From NCBI RefSeq assembly GCF_032854445.1, contig NC_088307.1, positions 26,946,547 to 27,010,546 on the forward strand: a stretch of 64,000 nt of DNA, in the 5' to 3' direction. Position 1 is the first letter of the stretch; each line of letters begins with the position of its first letter. Shown piece by piece: positions 12,361-23,849 of this stretch. The stretch comes from Liolophura sinensis (lineage: Eukaryota > Mollusca > Polyplacophora > Chitonida > Chitonidae). Below the pieces are notes generated by a model, which worked only from the letters and a program-made list of their open reading frames with translations, was not told the DNA's origin and ran no database searches. A program made the translations under genes and the position numbers.

Positions 12361-12830
12361 CCCTGGACATTTTCTATATAGGAGCTAATGGTCACCTCTA
12401 AGTCCCCTGGACATATTCTTTTTATAAGCTAATAGTGAAGTGCCTCTGGACATATTCTTTTTAGAAGCTAATGGTCACCTCTAAGTCCCCTGGACATATT
12501 CTATTAAAAACCTTATGGTCACCTCTGAGTCCTCTGGACATATTATTTTTAGAACCCAATGGTCACCTCTATGTCCTCTGGACATATTTTATTTAGAATC
12601 TAATGGTCACCTCTAAGTCCCCTGGACATATTCTTTTTAGAAACTAATGGTCACCTCTAAGTCCCCTGGACATATTTTTTTTAGAATCTAATAGTCACCT
12701 CTAAGTCCTCTGGACATATTTTATTTAGAATCTAATGGTCACCTCTAAGTCCTCTGGGCATATTTTATTTAGAACCTAAGGGTCACCTCTAAGTCCCCTG
12801 GACAAATTCCTTTTAGAACCTAATGGTCTT
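12361..12830. repeat. 44-bp minisatellite, about 10-11 copies
   Basis: The repeating unit is GGACATATTCTTTTTAGAA then CTAATGGTCACCTCTAAGTC then CCCT, with scattered substitutions and one shortened unit near 12,430. Immediately after (12,838-12,882) a 19-bp TCTCCTATCACTACAGTAA motif occurs about three times. Copy A of family D has a single ATAACCTCTAAGT at the same relative place (6,620-6,635), so the array expanded in copy B. Confidence 0.9.
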
Positions 12831-13044
12831 CTATCACCACAGTATTCTCCTATCACTACAGTAATCTCCTATCACTACAATATACATGTGTTAAATGCCT
12901 AAGCAGTAGCAGTTCAGACGCCCACAGCTTCTTGACATCCCATAGTGGTAGAGCAAGACTGATGGAATATTTTAGAAATTCTTTTACATCGGCCTATTAT
13001 TCTTGAAAGCGACAAAAACTTGTTTGTTGACATGCAAATGAATT

Positions 13045-13085
13045 TATATATATATATATATAAATTATATATATATATATATAAA

Positions 13086-13127
<42 letters not shown>
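13045..13127. repeat. (AT)n microsatellite
   Basis: Alternating AT interrupted by short AAATTAT, AAATGAAT breaks. The two 70-codon minus-strand frames over it, rich in Tyr-Ile, are repeat artefacts. Confidence 0.95.
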
Positions 13128-13129
<2 letters not shown>

Positions 13130-13557
13130 CAAGGAGAACCGTACAGATTCGCCGGAAGCAAAGTACAGTACAGACTACAGAAATTAAATGTGGAGTTCGA
13201 ACATCCATTCACATCAGTCGGTATTATATTGGTGACAGCTCACAAATTTATTGGCTAACGCCGAGTTAATTACATTACCGCTGCCCGTTCTACATCTTTA
13301 CCTCAGGAGGGTTGTCAAGTACATGGCGAAGGTCCCTGCTTTAGTCCGGGCGCTCTGGTTTCTTCCACCAGTAAGTCGGGCCGCACCGTTAAGAGTAAAA
13401 AGCAACGTGTGCCTCAGATGAAAGATAACAGCGACAAATGAAGTGTTTCGTCTGAGAAGGCCACATTATTTTATCCCAGTCGGAATGCTTTTCATCGCGC
13501 ATCAGAACTTATAAAGAAATTAATGAAAATAGTTCTGAGTTTTCCATGGCGCTTTGG

Positions 13558-13640
13558 CGCTTTTAATGGCACTGATTAGCAAGGTCGTTTATGTTAACTT
13601 TTAATGGCACTGATTAGCAAGGTCGTTTATGCTAACTTTA
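13558..13640. repeat. Two-copy tandem duplication, 42-bp unit
   Basis: CTTTTAATGGCACTGATTAG - CAAGGTCGTTTATG is repeated 42 bp later with one substitution (TTAAC versus CTAAC), so it is a recent duplication. Confidence 0.95.
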
Positions 13641-13649
13641 AGCACAAGT

Positions 13650-13850
13650 TAACATCATTGAAAACTGTTGACTGCTTCTCTTTGCATGATTCCATCCTAT
13701 TTTCGTACTTTATATACTTACTTGGTTCTTTGGTGGTTTGTGTTATACGTCGCTTTTAGAATTGGCCCTGTGATTTTTAAACTGGAACATCCATATAAGT
13801 TGACGTCTGGTTTACGAATGTCTGTTTCGACGCATAGATTCACAAACTCA
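13650..13850 (+). repeat. Family B fragment
   Basis: ATTGAAAACTGTTGACTGCT, GTGGTTTGTGTTATACGTCG, ATTGGCC and CGAATGTCTGTTTCGACGCA match the 3' half of the family B copies at 1,620-1,830 and 2,605-2,800 in the same order. Confidence 0.7.
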
Positions 13851-14579
13851 TTAGTGCACATCTTTACTTTTGAACTAAAGAGTATATAAGGAGCCAAAAA
13901 TAAAACAAATCTGAAACGCGCCTAAAAGAAAAACACTGGAGGAGGAAGATCATTCAGTGCAAAACACGGGGATTTAACTTCTTGAGAAAAAAATGAAAAC
14001 TACTCTATGCGCCGAAATCTATGACTTCCAGATACCAAACAAGATTCAAACACTGAAAGAGGTTCTTGTTGCTGTAATTATTCCAGTGGCAAAGCTACTA
14101 ACAAAATTATATTTCAATGCAAGAACTATTTGTCAAGATCTTGTACGAGAGTTAAACACGGCTACAATGACTCTGTAAACTCCAAGGCAATCTTTTATGA
14201 CTCACGTCATGGCGGAAGTACCTAAAAATACATTTTATTACATAAAGTATATCTTCCCGTTACAACCACATAACACCTGTGCAGTGAATACACGAATGCA
14301 CAAATCTCCTGCAAAGAGAGATTAATTCCGAGATGACGTTTAACAACAAACTCGTTTTTATTGTCTTGACAAATTCATTGCAAAAATGTCATTTTTGGTA
14401 AGAGTACTGCCTTGCAGTCACAAAAAAAAACAACAAACAAATGTTAAGTGCATGAGCATCCTTAAAAACTCAAAACGTCTCAATGATTTTGATTTGATCC
14501 CACGGCCATCCGCAGGCTGATGTGAGACCTTTCGACATACGACCCGCCTCATTTAAGAGCGGACATTTTCTGTTGTAGG
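13851..14579. other. No gene recognised
   Basis: Includes a 60-codon open frame (13,993-14,178) starting ATGAAAACTACTCTATGC. It has no recognisable domain, no convincing flanking splice sites and no homologue I recognise, so I do not call it. Confidence 0.4.
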
Positions 14580-15280
14580 CCTGTCATGGTGCTAGGGGGT
14601 GTGTAACTTGCTTACTTGGACAGTTAGAATAAAACCCTGACTAACATATATTGACAAGAGGTCGTATTTCACCGGTTGCGTTTGACCATTTCCCAGCCGT
14701 TATACTGTAGTCACTGCACGTCCTTAATTATTTTACATTATCTTGGTTAATATTTCTCTACTCTCCATTTTGCAGATATTTAAGTGACAGAACGTATTTG
14801 GTCTTTAACTGACAGAATTCCAGGTCCCTTTGCATTGTTTTAATATATATAATTACATGTTAAATGTGGTGAAAATACAGCATTTTGAGTCATTCTAGAC
14901 CAATGAAATCTAATAAATTGCAGTTAATTTCACTGCATTTTTAGACTAATTCTGTTTAAGCCATGGTTCTAGGGGCGTGTAACTTTATACAATGTATGCA
15001 ATTATATGAAGAGTCAAAATGAAATCCGGACTGAGGTAAATTGACAAGAGGCCATATTTCACCGGTTACGTATGACCATTTACAAGCTATCACACTGTCG
15101 TCTTTGCTCTAGTTTTACTCTCTATGATGTACGTCTTTAATTATATTTACCTGTTTAGGGGCTCACTAAATCAAAAGACTGCAGGAAAGAGAGTAAAACC
15201 AAAGACACAATTACACTGTAATAATTGGTATCTGGTCACACATAACCAGTAAAATCCTCTTGTCAGTACACTTCTGTTAC
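14580..15280. repeat. Dispersed repeat family A: two plus-strand copies and one inverted arm
   Basis: Family A has a constant order: GCCATGGTGCTAGGGGGTGT, AGAATAAAACCCTGAC, AAATTGACAAGAGGCCGTAT, TTCACCGGTTACG, TATCACACTGTCGTC and CTGGTTTTACTCTCTATG. Copies are at 14,580-14,740 and 14,880-15,165. Downstream, 15,188-15,275 carries the second half in reverse complement (AGAGAGTAAAACC, ACACAATTACACTG, CCTCTTGTCAG), so 15,050-15,275 could form a hairpin. No protein is encoded. Confidence 0.7.
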
Positions 15281-15544
15281 AGTTTTATGTTAACCTGATG
15301 AAAATGCTTAATATTAGATCACCCAACGTCAAAGGCTGCAAAGCATCCTTCATTTCCGCTTCATCCGGCTACAGCATAGAGTGTGAGATTGGGCATATAC
15401 GTCTGTATGTCACCCCTGGAGTATGGTCTTTTCTCACTTTGCACTGGGGTTTTATTCTCACTTTGCATTAGGGTTTTATTCTAGCTTTTCAGGTGGGTTT
15501 TTCAACAGCAGCAATTTATATGCTAGTACTTAAATAGGAATTGA

Positions 15545-15965
15545 GACTCATTCATACACAGAGAAGCAGTCAACTCTTCTCAGTGATGTAAAATGTCGTT
15601 TCTGATTCATACAGTGAGAAGTAGTCAACAGTTCTCAGTGACCTCATATGTCGTTTCTGATTCATACACACAGAAGCAGTCAACAGTTTTCAGTGACGCA
15701 ACGTGTCGTTTCTGATTCATACACACAGAAGCAGTCAACATTTCTCAGTGATGTAAAATGTCGTTTCTGATTCATGCAGTGAGAAGTAGTCAGCAGTTCT
15801 CTGTGACGTCGAATGTCGTTTCTGATTCATACACAGAGAAGCAGTCAACAGTTCTCAGTGACCTCATATGTCGTTTCTGATTCATACACAGAGAAGCAGT
15901 CAACAGTTCTCAGTGATGTAAAATGTCGTTTCTGATTCATACACAGGGAAGCAGTCAACAGTCAA
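15545..15965. repeat. 55-bp minisatellite, about 7.5 copies
   Basis: The unit is GATTCATACACAGAGAAGCA - GTCAACAGTTCTCAGTGATG - TAAAATGTCGTTTCT, varying at CACAGAG/CAGTGAG and at TGTAAAA/CCTCATA. Its reverse complement equals the CACTGAAAACTGTTGACTGC - TTCTCT core of family B, so the array is a locally amplified piece of that repeat. Confidence 0.95.
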
Positions 15966-15979
15966 CACTCTTGTGTAAA

Positions 15980-16580
15980 TGTGAGTGTCGAGAACGTCTG
16001 GCGCTCTGTTTCATAATCGTCTTTAATTCCGCTTAAAGGACACATGGAACTCCTTTCTTGGCACTAAATCTGGAGTTCCGTTAGACTCTCCGGAAATTAA
16101 GTAGTTTGCAGTCGTGACGTCAACAGTGATAGCAAAATAGAGGGGTAATTAAGATAATGTAAAGTATGTCTCAAACCTGACAACATCTTTGGAGCTTCCT
16201 TAACTCCTAACCATGGAGATTTCCGTTGTTATTCTCAAACTATCATGACATTTTCATAGGTTCATGTTGGTGCGTTTTTAAAGCGGGTAATTATATTATC
16301 TTCGTTTTAACGTTCTTTTTTATAAAACATTTAACCTGTGGCTAGAGCCCTGCACAATACATTCTTGCTAAATAAATCAAAGTGTAACCCCTTTAAGAAA
16401 AACTTCAGCTAACAATTTGGCTAAACAACTCCTTGCGTCTTTCCAGCGTAATTAAAAACTGTTGACAGTTTTTCCATTATTCCTTACTTCACACACTCTC
16501 TTAGAATTTTGGTGGTGTGTGCTCAACGTCGTGTTGGGAAATGGTCTTGCAACATTTAACGTGTAATATCGGTTATGATC
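15980..16580 (+). repeat. Family B fragment downstream of the 55-bp array
   Basis: GTCTGGCGCTCTG and TTTAATTCCGCTTAA match 2,385-2,430 of family B. The 16,440-16,570 part (CTTGCGTCTTTCCAGCGTAA, AAAACTGTTGACAG, GTGCTCAACGTCG) matches 1,610-1,740. It is strongly diverged. Confidence 0.55.
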
Positions 16581-16599
16581 GACGAATAGCGTCTGGAAA

Positions 16600-18138
16600 G
16601 GGAGACAAAATATCAGTTCACTGCTTGTGCAAGCATATAATTTGCTAGCTTTTAAGTACCAACATAAACTGAGGTAAATGAGGAGGACGATTTACAATAG
16701 GTTTTCCAAATATCGCGATGTCGTCGCTGCTCCGGTACTACGATGCCGTCCTTTAATCTTCAAGATAAACATGCACAGGAGCTTGTGTCGGGGAGAACTT
16801 GCGATATTTGTTGATGTTAACAAAAATTTAAATGATCTTTGCCACAGCGTTTCCCGCGGTCAAGAGAAATATAAGCTTTATAATGCATTAATATATTAAA
16901 TATTAACCAACGACATAGCGGGGATATTATATAGGTATCCTATTAGAGTGGTCACCGGCCGTATGAAGTATCTGTCCATTGAAACTATGAAAAATCTCAA
17001 ACACAAAGACCTATCAGAAGCAATGTCCGTAAAACCCAAAGCATCTGGAATTTAGTTTTTGTATTAACCACGCCTTTCTTTTACACGCCGAGTAGAGAAA
17101 AATTCTACCCCAATGGTTGTACATCAAGTGTGACCCAACACAGCATTTTAAGTAAATCTAGACCAGTGACGCCTAATAAATTGCAATTAACGTCACTGCA
17201 TTTTTTTTACCTAATTCTACTTAAGCCATGGTGCTGGGGAAGGGGGTAGTTTGCTATTATTTAAGCACTTACATGAACAGCTAGAGGTAAGTTAGGTCAA
17301 CTGATCTGAGTCACTACTTTGATTTTCTTATCTATGCTGTCGGTCATATTCGCTCTTTTCCACCTTTCCGTTACCCAACACTGTAACGTGTATTCTACAT
17401 GTCTATTTATTTGACTCTTACTCAATTTCAGGCTGAAAAATTTATTATCTTATACTATGTCGGTCTGATATACAGTTTAATAGAGAGACATCGAGTTTCA
17501 GAAATAACCTACCAATATTTCTGAATAGCCTAGGGACATTTATACGTGAGTTATGAGTGCAACTATCGTGTGATACGATCGTAAATAAAACAGATTTTGC
17601 TTCATGCTTGAGATCGCAATATAAAAGACTATAGCATACAGTAAATTACTCTGGGCATTTTCATTTCATCTTCCATCGTATAAATATTTATCCACGATTC
17701 GAGTAGATGTGCTTAAAGGCATGAAAAGCCCGAGCATGAAGCTTAGCGGGCAAGCAACTGTTTAATGATCCTATTCAATCAGTAGTTCGTGAGGGTGTTG
17801 TACAGCAATACGATTATCAGTAATTCACAGCGTTTTGCTCTTCTTGGTATTAAACAGTCGAGTATTCTATTCGATGCATGGCACTAGATGTATGGACCGT
17901 CAATGCTCTCCGAGCCTTAGTGGCATTAAATATTAAACGTCACTAATACGGGTACTAGGGAGAATATAACGCGAAAAGAATACCGAGTTTCGACTAAATC
18001 ATAGCAGCGTCGACCGCCTGATAATTAGCAAATTCTTCCTTGGAAATCGCTGACAATTAGCTAATTTGACAATCACACAAATATGACCGCCCTGGTATGA
18101 CAAAAACATTAATGAAACTGGAGGTTAAAACACCAATC
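16600..18138. repeat. No gene; one family A 5' fragment (17,130-17,300)
   Basis: Only 17,130-17,300 is identifiable: ACAGCATTTTAAGTAA, CTAATAAATTGCAATTAACG, TTAAGCCATGGTGCTGGGG. This is the 5' portion of family A. The open frame 16,678-16,899 has no recognised domain. Confidence 0.5.
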
Positions 18139-18201
18139 CTACAAAAGAAATTTAATAAATGACAAACATGTGTGAACAGAATGGTCGATCGAGCTACTCA
18201 C

Positions 18202-18384
18202 CAATACATTCCCTATATTTCCTGTGATGGTGAAGAAGCAAAGGACGATCAGATATGGGTATGACACCTCCGGATGGAGAGTCAAAAAGTCCGCAGAACT
18301 GCTTGTGTTGGTCAAGCTAACCGACCCATTACCTTCCTCCCTGTCCACATCAGCGCCAACGGAAAAAAAAGCCTCCAAGTCCAT
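18202..18384 (-). CDS. Probable first coding exon of a rhodopsin-family GPCR
   Basis: From an ATG at 18,384 the minus strand encodes 61 codons. A polar, acidic N-terminal stretch of about 40 residues carries two N-glycosylation sequons (N19-G-S, N26-T-S). It leads into a hydrophobic segment, YPYLIVLCFFTITGNIGNVL, which has the length and composition of transmembrane helix 1 and the GN-x-x-N-type motif of class A receptors (helix 1 Asn). Directly after codon 61 comes GTGAGT, a good splice donor, giving a phase-0 intron inside TM1. Helices 2-7 were not found in the window; they would lie at lower coordinates or have been lost. The receptor would be a plasma-membrane G-protein-coupled receptor; the ligand cannot be inferred. 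The alternative is an orphan exon of a pseudogene. Confidence 0.6.
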
Positions 18385-18424
18385 TCTGTGCTCGGTATTT
18401 CAAGGGTCCCAGAAACAGAATTAA

Positions 18425-18884
18425 CAACGTATTCCTGACGAAGTCCACTGAGGCTGTCAATAGAAAATAGGTTCTGGTGAAGCTAAAAAACACCATGTAC
18501 TGATCTCTGGTAGAGTCTTCTACTCTGTCTCATCGACCTCGCCTTACTAGGTCGCGTAAAGGGTCAGATTTGGAGTCCATATGAATAAAATTAATATTCG
18601 GTTAAAACAATCACCTCTAAACTTTGGATATCCCTTGCCAATTCAGACGACCCACGAATTTCTTGTATTATCTGTTGCCTGCCCGAAAGGAAGCAACCTG
18701 CTTCAACGGGTACTTACAGGTAAATATTAATGGATATCACAGACCCGATCTTTATATAAACCGTTCAGCCGCGGACCTGTTAATTGTCGTCGCTTGCGTG
18801 TGCATTCATATGTCACTACGTCAGAAGACGAATAAATTATGCTAACATACCTGAAATGCTAATGAACGAACGATTAACGCGATT
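18425..18884. other. No gene recognised; would contain the GPCR 5'UTR or promoter if the exon is real
   Basis: Upstream (minus-strand sense) of the GPCR exon. No TATA box or initiator that I would defend. The open frames 18,624-18,845 and 18,784-19,047 show no domain. Confidence 0.35.
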
Positions 18885-19130
18885 TACACTTTGGCCAAGG
18901 GACATCCGTACCTGGGAAAATATTTGCACATTTCCTGATCATAATCAATATGCAGACAATAAGGCTTTCTTCCTCGCCAACAAGACAGTAATTCATCCAG
19001 TAATGATCACCGATTGTAATTTAATACACACGTTCCCTCCTGTATAGCTACAAGAGTCTTGACAAAGATCTGTCAGTATTTAAAAGCCTGAACAATATAA
19101 AACAAACCAAATGTGAGCGCTATTTAATGC
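18885..19130 (+). repeat. Family E, copy 1
   Basis: ATTTACACTTTGGCCAAGGG, ATAATCAATATGCAGACAAT, GCCAACAAGA-AGTAATT-AT, AATATAAAACAAACCAAATG and TTTGTGTAAACA appear in the same order at 23,850-24,110. The two are about 80-85% alike, and each is followed by family A sequence. Confidence 0.75.
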
Positions 19131-19164
19131 TGTGCGATATTTGTGTAAACAATATAAAACAGCT

Positions 19165-19440
19165 ATTGAGAACAGAGAGTAAAACCACAGCAGTGACAAC
19201 AGTGTGACAGGTTGAAAGTGGTTACTCGTACAACATTACGGGTGAAATATGGACCGTTGTCAGGACCTTATCCCTGTTTATGTATATGCTTAAACAATAG
19301 AAAAAATATACGCCCCCCTATCACCGTGGTGTAAGCACAATTAGGTAACAAATATACAGCGATGTTAGTGATAGACGGTTAATCGTCACCAGTCTAGAAC
19401 CACTCAAAATACTGCGTTGTCATCACATTTAATATATAAT
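19165..19440 (-). repeat. Family A fragments, minus orientation
   Basis: AGAGAGTAAAACCACAGCAG - TGACAACAGTGTGACAG at 19,173-19,210 is the reverse complement of the family A core. At 19,310-19,420 CCCCCCTATCACCGTGG, GCACAATTAGGTAA and ACTGCGTTGTCATCAC are the reverse complement of its 5' part. Confidence 0.6.
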
Positions 19441-19884
19441 CAAATTAAAACAATGCAAATAAACCAGGCTTCGGGGATCCGCGGGTCGAAAGACGAAAAT
19501 GTAAGACTTGCCAGGTATTGCTGTGGCTTTCGATACTTAATGTGTTGTTAAACTCCAAACCATATGGATGTAACCGATATCTTTTAACTGACTACATTTT
19601 ACTAGTGTGTTACCGGTATATTCAGCACACAACCTTCATTCTGAGCATTAATTCCTCTGAAGACCAACGTCTTCGCTTATGTTAGTGCGTGTTTTATATT
19701 TCCGGTTTTTAGAAAGATGGTGCGTTTAAATCTGGGTGTTCATACAGGCAATCCTTCACCTGTACATTGTTTTACCCATCATCCCTGATTTTAGTTCGTC
19801 TCTTTCTCACACTGTGTGTTCCATAACCGCCGTATATTGCATGTACTTGTTACACCCTTGAGTAAAGGAATGATGTCGGCCTCT
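19441..19884. other. No gene recognised
   Basis: About 440 bp with nothing identifiable on either strand. Confidence 0.45.
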
Positions 19885-20425
19885 TTGTTAGGCCGTTTTT
19901 TTCGGGGAAGGGGCTTTGTCTCTGTACCACTGCTTTTGTGGGAAAAGGGATTGTCTCTTTATTACACTGTTTTCTGTCACTGTCCCTTTTTTTAATGTCC
20001 AATTTGTTACATTAGTTTATGGGGGTGGAATATATGTCTCTTTGTTACACTGTTTTCTGGGAGAATGGGTTGTCTCATGTTCTGAGCAGGGTGACTGGCT
20101 ATGCTACACTGTTTTCTGGGAAAGGGGATTTTCTGTCTTTTTCACCGGGGAGATGGGGATTGTATTTTGCAGTCGTTCTTTGGAGGTGGATTGTATGGCT
20201 CTTTGTTATACTGTTTTCTGAGGAGACAGATTGCGTGTCTCTTTGTTGCACTGTTTTCTCGGGAGGGGGAGTGTATGTTTCTTTCTTACGCATTTTTTCG
20301 GGAGGAGAATTGTATTTCTCTTTGTAACGGAGTTTTCTCGGGAGGGCATTGCATGCCTCTGTTTTCTTGGAGTAGGGGTTGTCTGTCTGTTTGTTACTCT
20401 AGTTTCTGGGAAGGGACATCCCCTT
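19885..20425. repeat. Degenerate G/T-rich tandem repeat
   Basis: Loose repetition of GTCTCTTTGTTACACTGTTT - TCTGGGAGGGGG with a spacing of roughly 45-65 bp and strong divergence. Several long overlapping frames on both strands (19,916-20,508 plus; 20,099-20,460 minus) exist because the unit has few stop codons. They do not look like real proteins. Confidence 0.75.
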
Positions 20426-23400
20426 TCACGAGAAGCTACTGCATCACATACAAGTGGCAATGCTTTTGTTTAATGTTGTGTAGGCTGATATCGGATCTGA
20501 TTTATTAAACTCTCTTCCCTCACCCTGGAATTTCCATCACGCAATAAACGTATATCACTCCGATAATTATTCAAGGTTATTTTCCGAATAAAAGGTAATA
20601 AATATATTGTCAACAAAGAAATATTGACTATAAGTCCTGAACCATTCAAACCAATTGAGCCCGCATACTTGCGGGTCGTTGACAATGTTAAAGTGTTATA
20701 TCAGTAACAGAAAGACAATATGCGAGCAGTAAATCTGAATTATATGACATTTAGCATTATGACTTTTGGAAGACACACAGGTAGCTGCTATTTACTGAGG
20801 GATGTAAATAAAATCGACCATGCTTATTTTCCCAAGACGCAGTGTTGTCATATTTAGACCCTAGACTAAGGCGATTGCTTGCACAAATGGGATAAAATAA
20901 GTAACACAAAGCAGGAAACAGTAGAAATGGAAAAAAGCTTTCGGATGGAGGTTGAATACCGCGTCATCCCATTATGTTGTCTCGGGAGGCAAATTATTAA
21001 GTGGACTGTTAACTGACGAACCCATCTTGTCTTGTCTGCATGACTAGTCAAAAAGGCAATGAATTTCATACGTATACATCAACTAATAGAACAGATCCAT
21101 AGAATTGGAATAATAGGTTCGTGGTATTTTAGATACAGAGTTTTTAACGTCGTCTGTACGAAAAGCGTAAATCAGTTTAAATCTGAAGAAATACCGCCGT
21201 CGTTTGTTAAAGATATGTTCCTCCATTTATATCCTTTCGAAATTATAAATATAAGATATAGTTAAAGACGTACAATGTAGAGAGTAAAATCAGAGCAGCG
21301 ATGACAGTGTGACAGCAAACAAATGGTTACACGTAACCGATGAAATACAGCCTCCTGTCAGTTTAGCCCAGTCAAAGTTTTATTCTTGCTGTTCATGATC
21401 AGGCGTACAGCATAGAGAGTAAAATCTCCTATATGCCCCCCTAGCACCCAGGCTTAAAAAGAATTAGGTAAAAAGGATGCAGTGGTGTTTATTGTAATTT
21501 ATCTAGACGTCGCTGGTTTAGACTTAGATTACGGCATGGAGAGTAAACGAGAACAGCGACGACAGTGTGATAGTGTGGGAAGTGGTCACACAAAATCGGC
21601 GTATTCCAGCCTCTTGTTTTTTTCATGGTGAATGAGGCTTTGGTTTAGAAAAACAATGGATCAGATACTTTACTGGCTTCCTTTGTAATACAACCATGTA
21701 GCATTTGTGTGACAAATGAGCACTAACAATTAATATTTGTGGAATTGCTTTTCGTTAGGTATCTGGCATAACACGGGATGTTAAATCAGCAACAAACGTA
21801 TTTCAACGCAAATCGAAATGAAACATGCTGATTGTGAATGCTATATGTAATTTAGTACCATTTTATCAGTAACTGTATGTGACAAAATCCACGTGATAAG
21901 AGGCAATGATACTGGAAAACGGCTCCCAGTATCAATAAATTTTAGAATTCAGCTTAGTACTACTTGTATTTCCTCCACCCTTCATGCCAGTGTACGTTTT
22001 CCAAGCGAAGTAAATCATGTCGTGAACTCGAGGCGTCAAAACAGAAATTCGTTTATCAACCGTCAACAAAAATTGAAGTTCCAGATAAATAATCACGAGG
22101 TCTAATCTCAAAACAACGTTTACCACAAACCACCCAAGATTTAACAAAGTACTAAATTAAGATGGATTCGATAAGAGAAGGCAACGGTTTTCAACTATGT
22201 TGGAAAGAAATAAGGAATGCTGTAGATGAATGGATGGAATCAGTACTCAAATCGTATACCATGCTAGATTGTAAGTTATCGATTGTCAAAATATGTATCT
22301 TAGTTGCGCCTTGACTGCAGCTGTGCACATATCTAACGTTGGGATCTAATCCAACACGCCCACGGCGAATTTACAGCCCCTTGCTCTGAGTGAAGCGGAA
22401 TTCTATTACACGTTGCTGTTCACATCCGGTCGACATTCAAAAACACGTGTTCTCTTTACGTTTCACTTTAGTTTATTTAAACTATTCACTAAGATTTATT
22501 TGAACTTTTAATTGGATAAGTTTTCATACAGTATCGCTAATATATAAGTATAGATGCAATAAAAATGTAATTTTGTTTCCATACATTTAGTTTATTTGGT
22601 CAATGACCATTCAAGATTTATTACCTTACACTGGCTTACTGATGTACACTTACAGATCTTGAGTAATATTTAAATATAATAAGAAACTTAGGGCATAGAG
22701 AGCAAAATTAGAGCAGTGACGATAGTGTGATAATTGAAATTTGGCCACACGCATGACCATTGGAGTAAGGGACCCCTAGAAACTAGATGGGAAATCGTCC
22801 CCCTGTCGCTCAGGTCGAATGGACTAAAATATTTGTTGCCAAAAGCCAGCCTACTTTATGCCGTTAGATGCATAGGATAGTATCCTCTTCCATCTAATGT
22901 CGGTATTTGAAAAGTTTTCGTTTTACGAATTATACCTGGAATATATGATAGTGTACTTAATGGACGTTTATTATGAAACTAAACTAATAAACTATGTATA
23001 TGTTTTCAGCTGAAGCAAATAGCGTTGAACTTTCAATAGAGGAATAGTAGTAAACACTAATAAAGCATGACATAGGAATCGATGTTGTTACCCTCTTCGA
23101 CACATTGGTTCCAAGGCGCCCATGTTTTTGTGTTTTTTTTAGTTATGAAAATATAATTATTCACTAGAATCCATGACATACAATGGTTACTGCATTGTTT
23201 ACATGTTAAAAAGGAAAAAAGACTAGATGCAAATTAGCAGTACATTATATTAACACAATAGCAAACTATTCCAACATAATCCTCAAATTGTTGTCATTTA
23301 TATTGACATTTATATTGACAAAGGGATTAAACCTCGCATATCGTCCAAAAAACAGATCCTGCTGTTGTGGAAAATACAGGTGTGAACCATTTTCACCTCT

Positions 23401-23849
23401 TACTCTATTATGGCTTTGAAGAAAGAAACAATGATGATGTGTTTTCCGTGATACGCATAGTCCGTCGTTTATATATGTAAAAATACATACAATGTTTATG
23501 AAAAAAGCAGTAAACATTGTCTGTCTTAAAAGCTAGTCCAAAGATAAGAAGTGCTCTAAACTCTAAATCATTCATAGTCGCGACAGCTGCTTTCTAGGTG
23601 AGCCATGTCTTCAGGTCCTTGCGAGCATATTTCACACAAGTCTGTATCACCCATTCCTCATTTGACCATTCTCTTTCTTGTTATGTTATAAATATTATGT
23701 TATAATTTGAAGTCCAAATCTATGGAATCGATGTTACCACTGGAACAATGCAGACAATGCGAGAGAAGCCATGAAATAGTATGGTGAATATAGGGTTCCT
23801 CTGAACTTTCCAATCATTTCTTTGGTTTTTTTTCGATTTGTAAAAATAT
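20426..23849. repeat. No gene; family A fragments in minus orientation
   Basis: Family A pieces are at 21,285-21,520 (GAGAGTAAAATCAGAGCAGC; TATGCCCCCCTAGCACCCAG), 21,535-21,640 (GAGAGTAAACGAGAACAGCG) and 22,690-22,765 (GAGAGCAAAATTAGAGCAGT). The rest is AT-rich sequence without recognisable genes. The open frames at 20,470-20,685, 20,866-21,069, 21,893-22,147 and 23,266-23,517 have no identifiable domain. Confidence 0.5.

Larger units (their letters stand above)
10070..13150 (+). repeat. Family D, copy B (expanded ~3.1 kb copy)
   Basis: Collinear with copy A (5,405-6,860) but interrupted. It matches from GAAAACTAATCATAAAACTA through CTGATTGAATACAGAGAAAA (10,536). About 1.3 kb (roughly 10,750-12,040) is then absent from copy A, and homology resumes to CCGTACAGATTCGCC (13,140). 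The extra DNA includes an AT-rich inverted-repeat element (11,441-11,757). A 44-bp minisatellite and an AT microsatellite have also grown in this copy only. Confidence 0.6.

Noticed and set aside
19916-20508. Cys/Phe-rich open frames on plus and Pro/Arg-rich frames on minus
   Set aside because: They overlie a degenerate G/T-rich tandem repeat and coexist in several frames on both strands.
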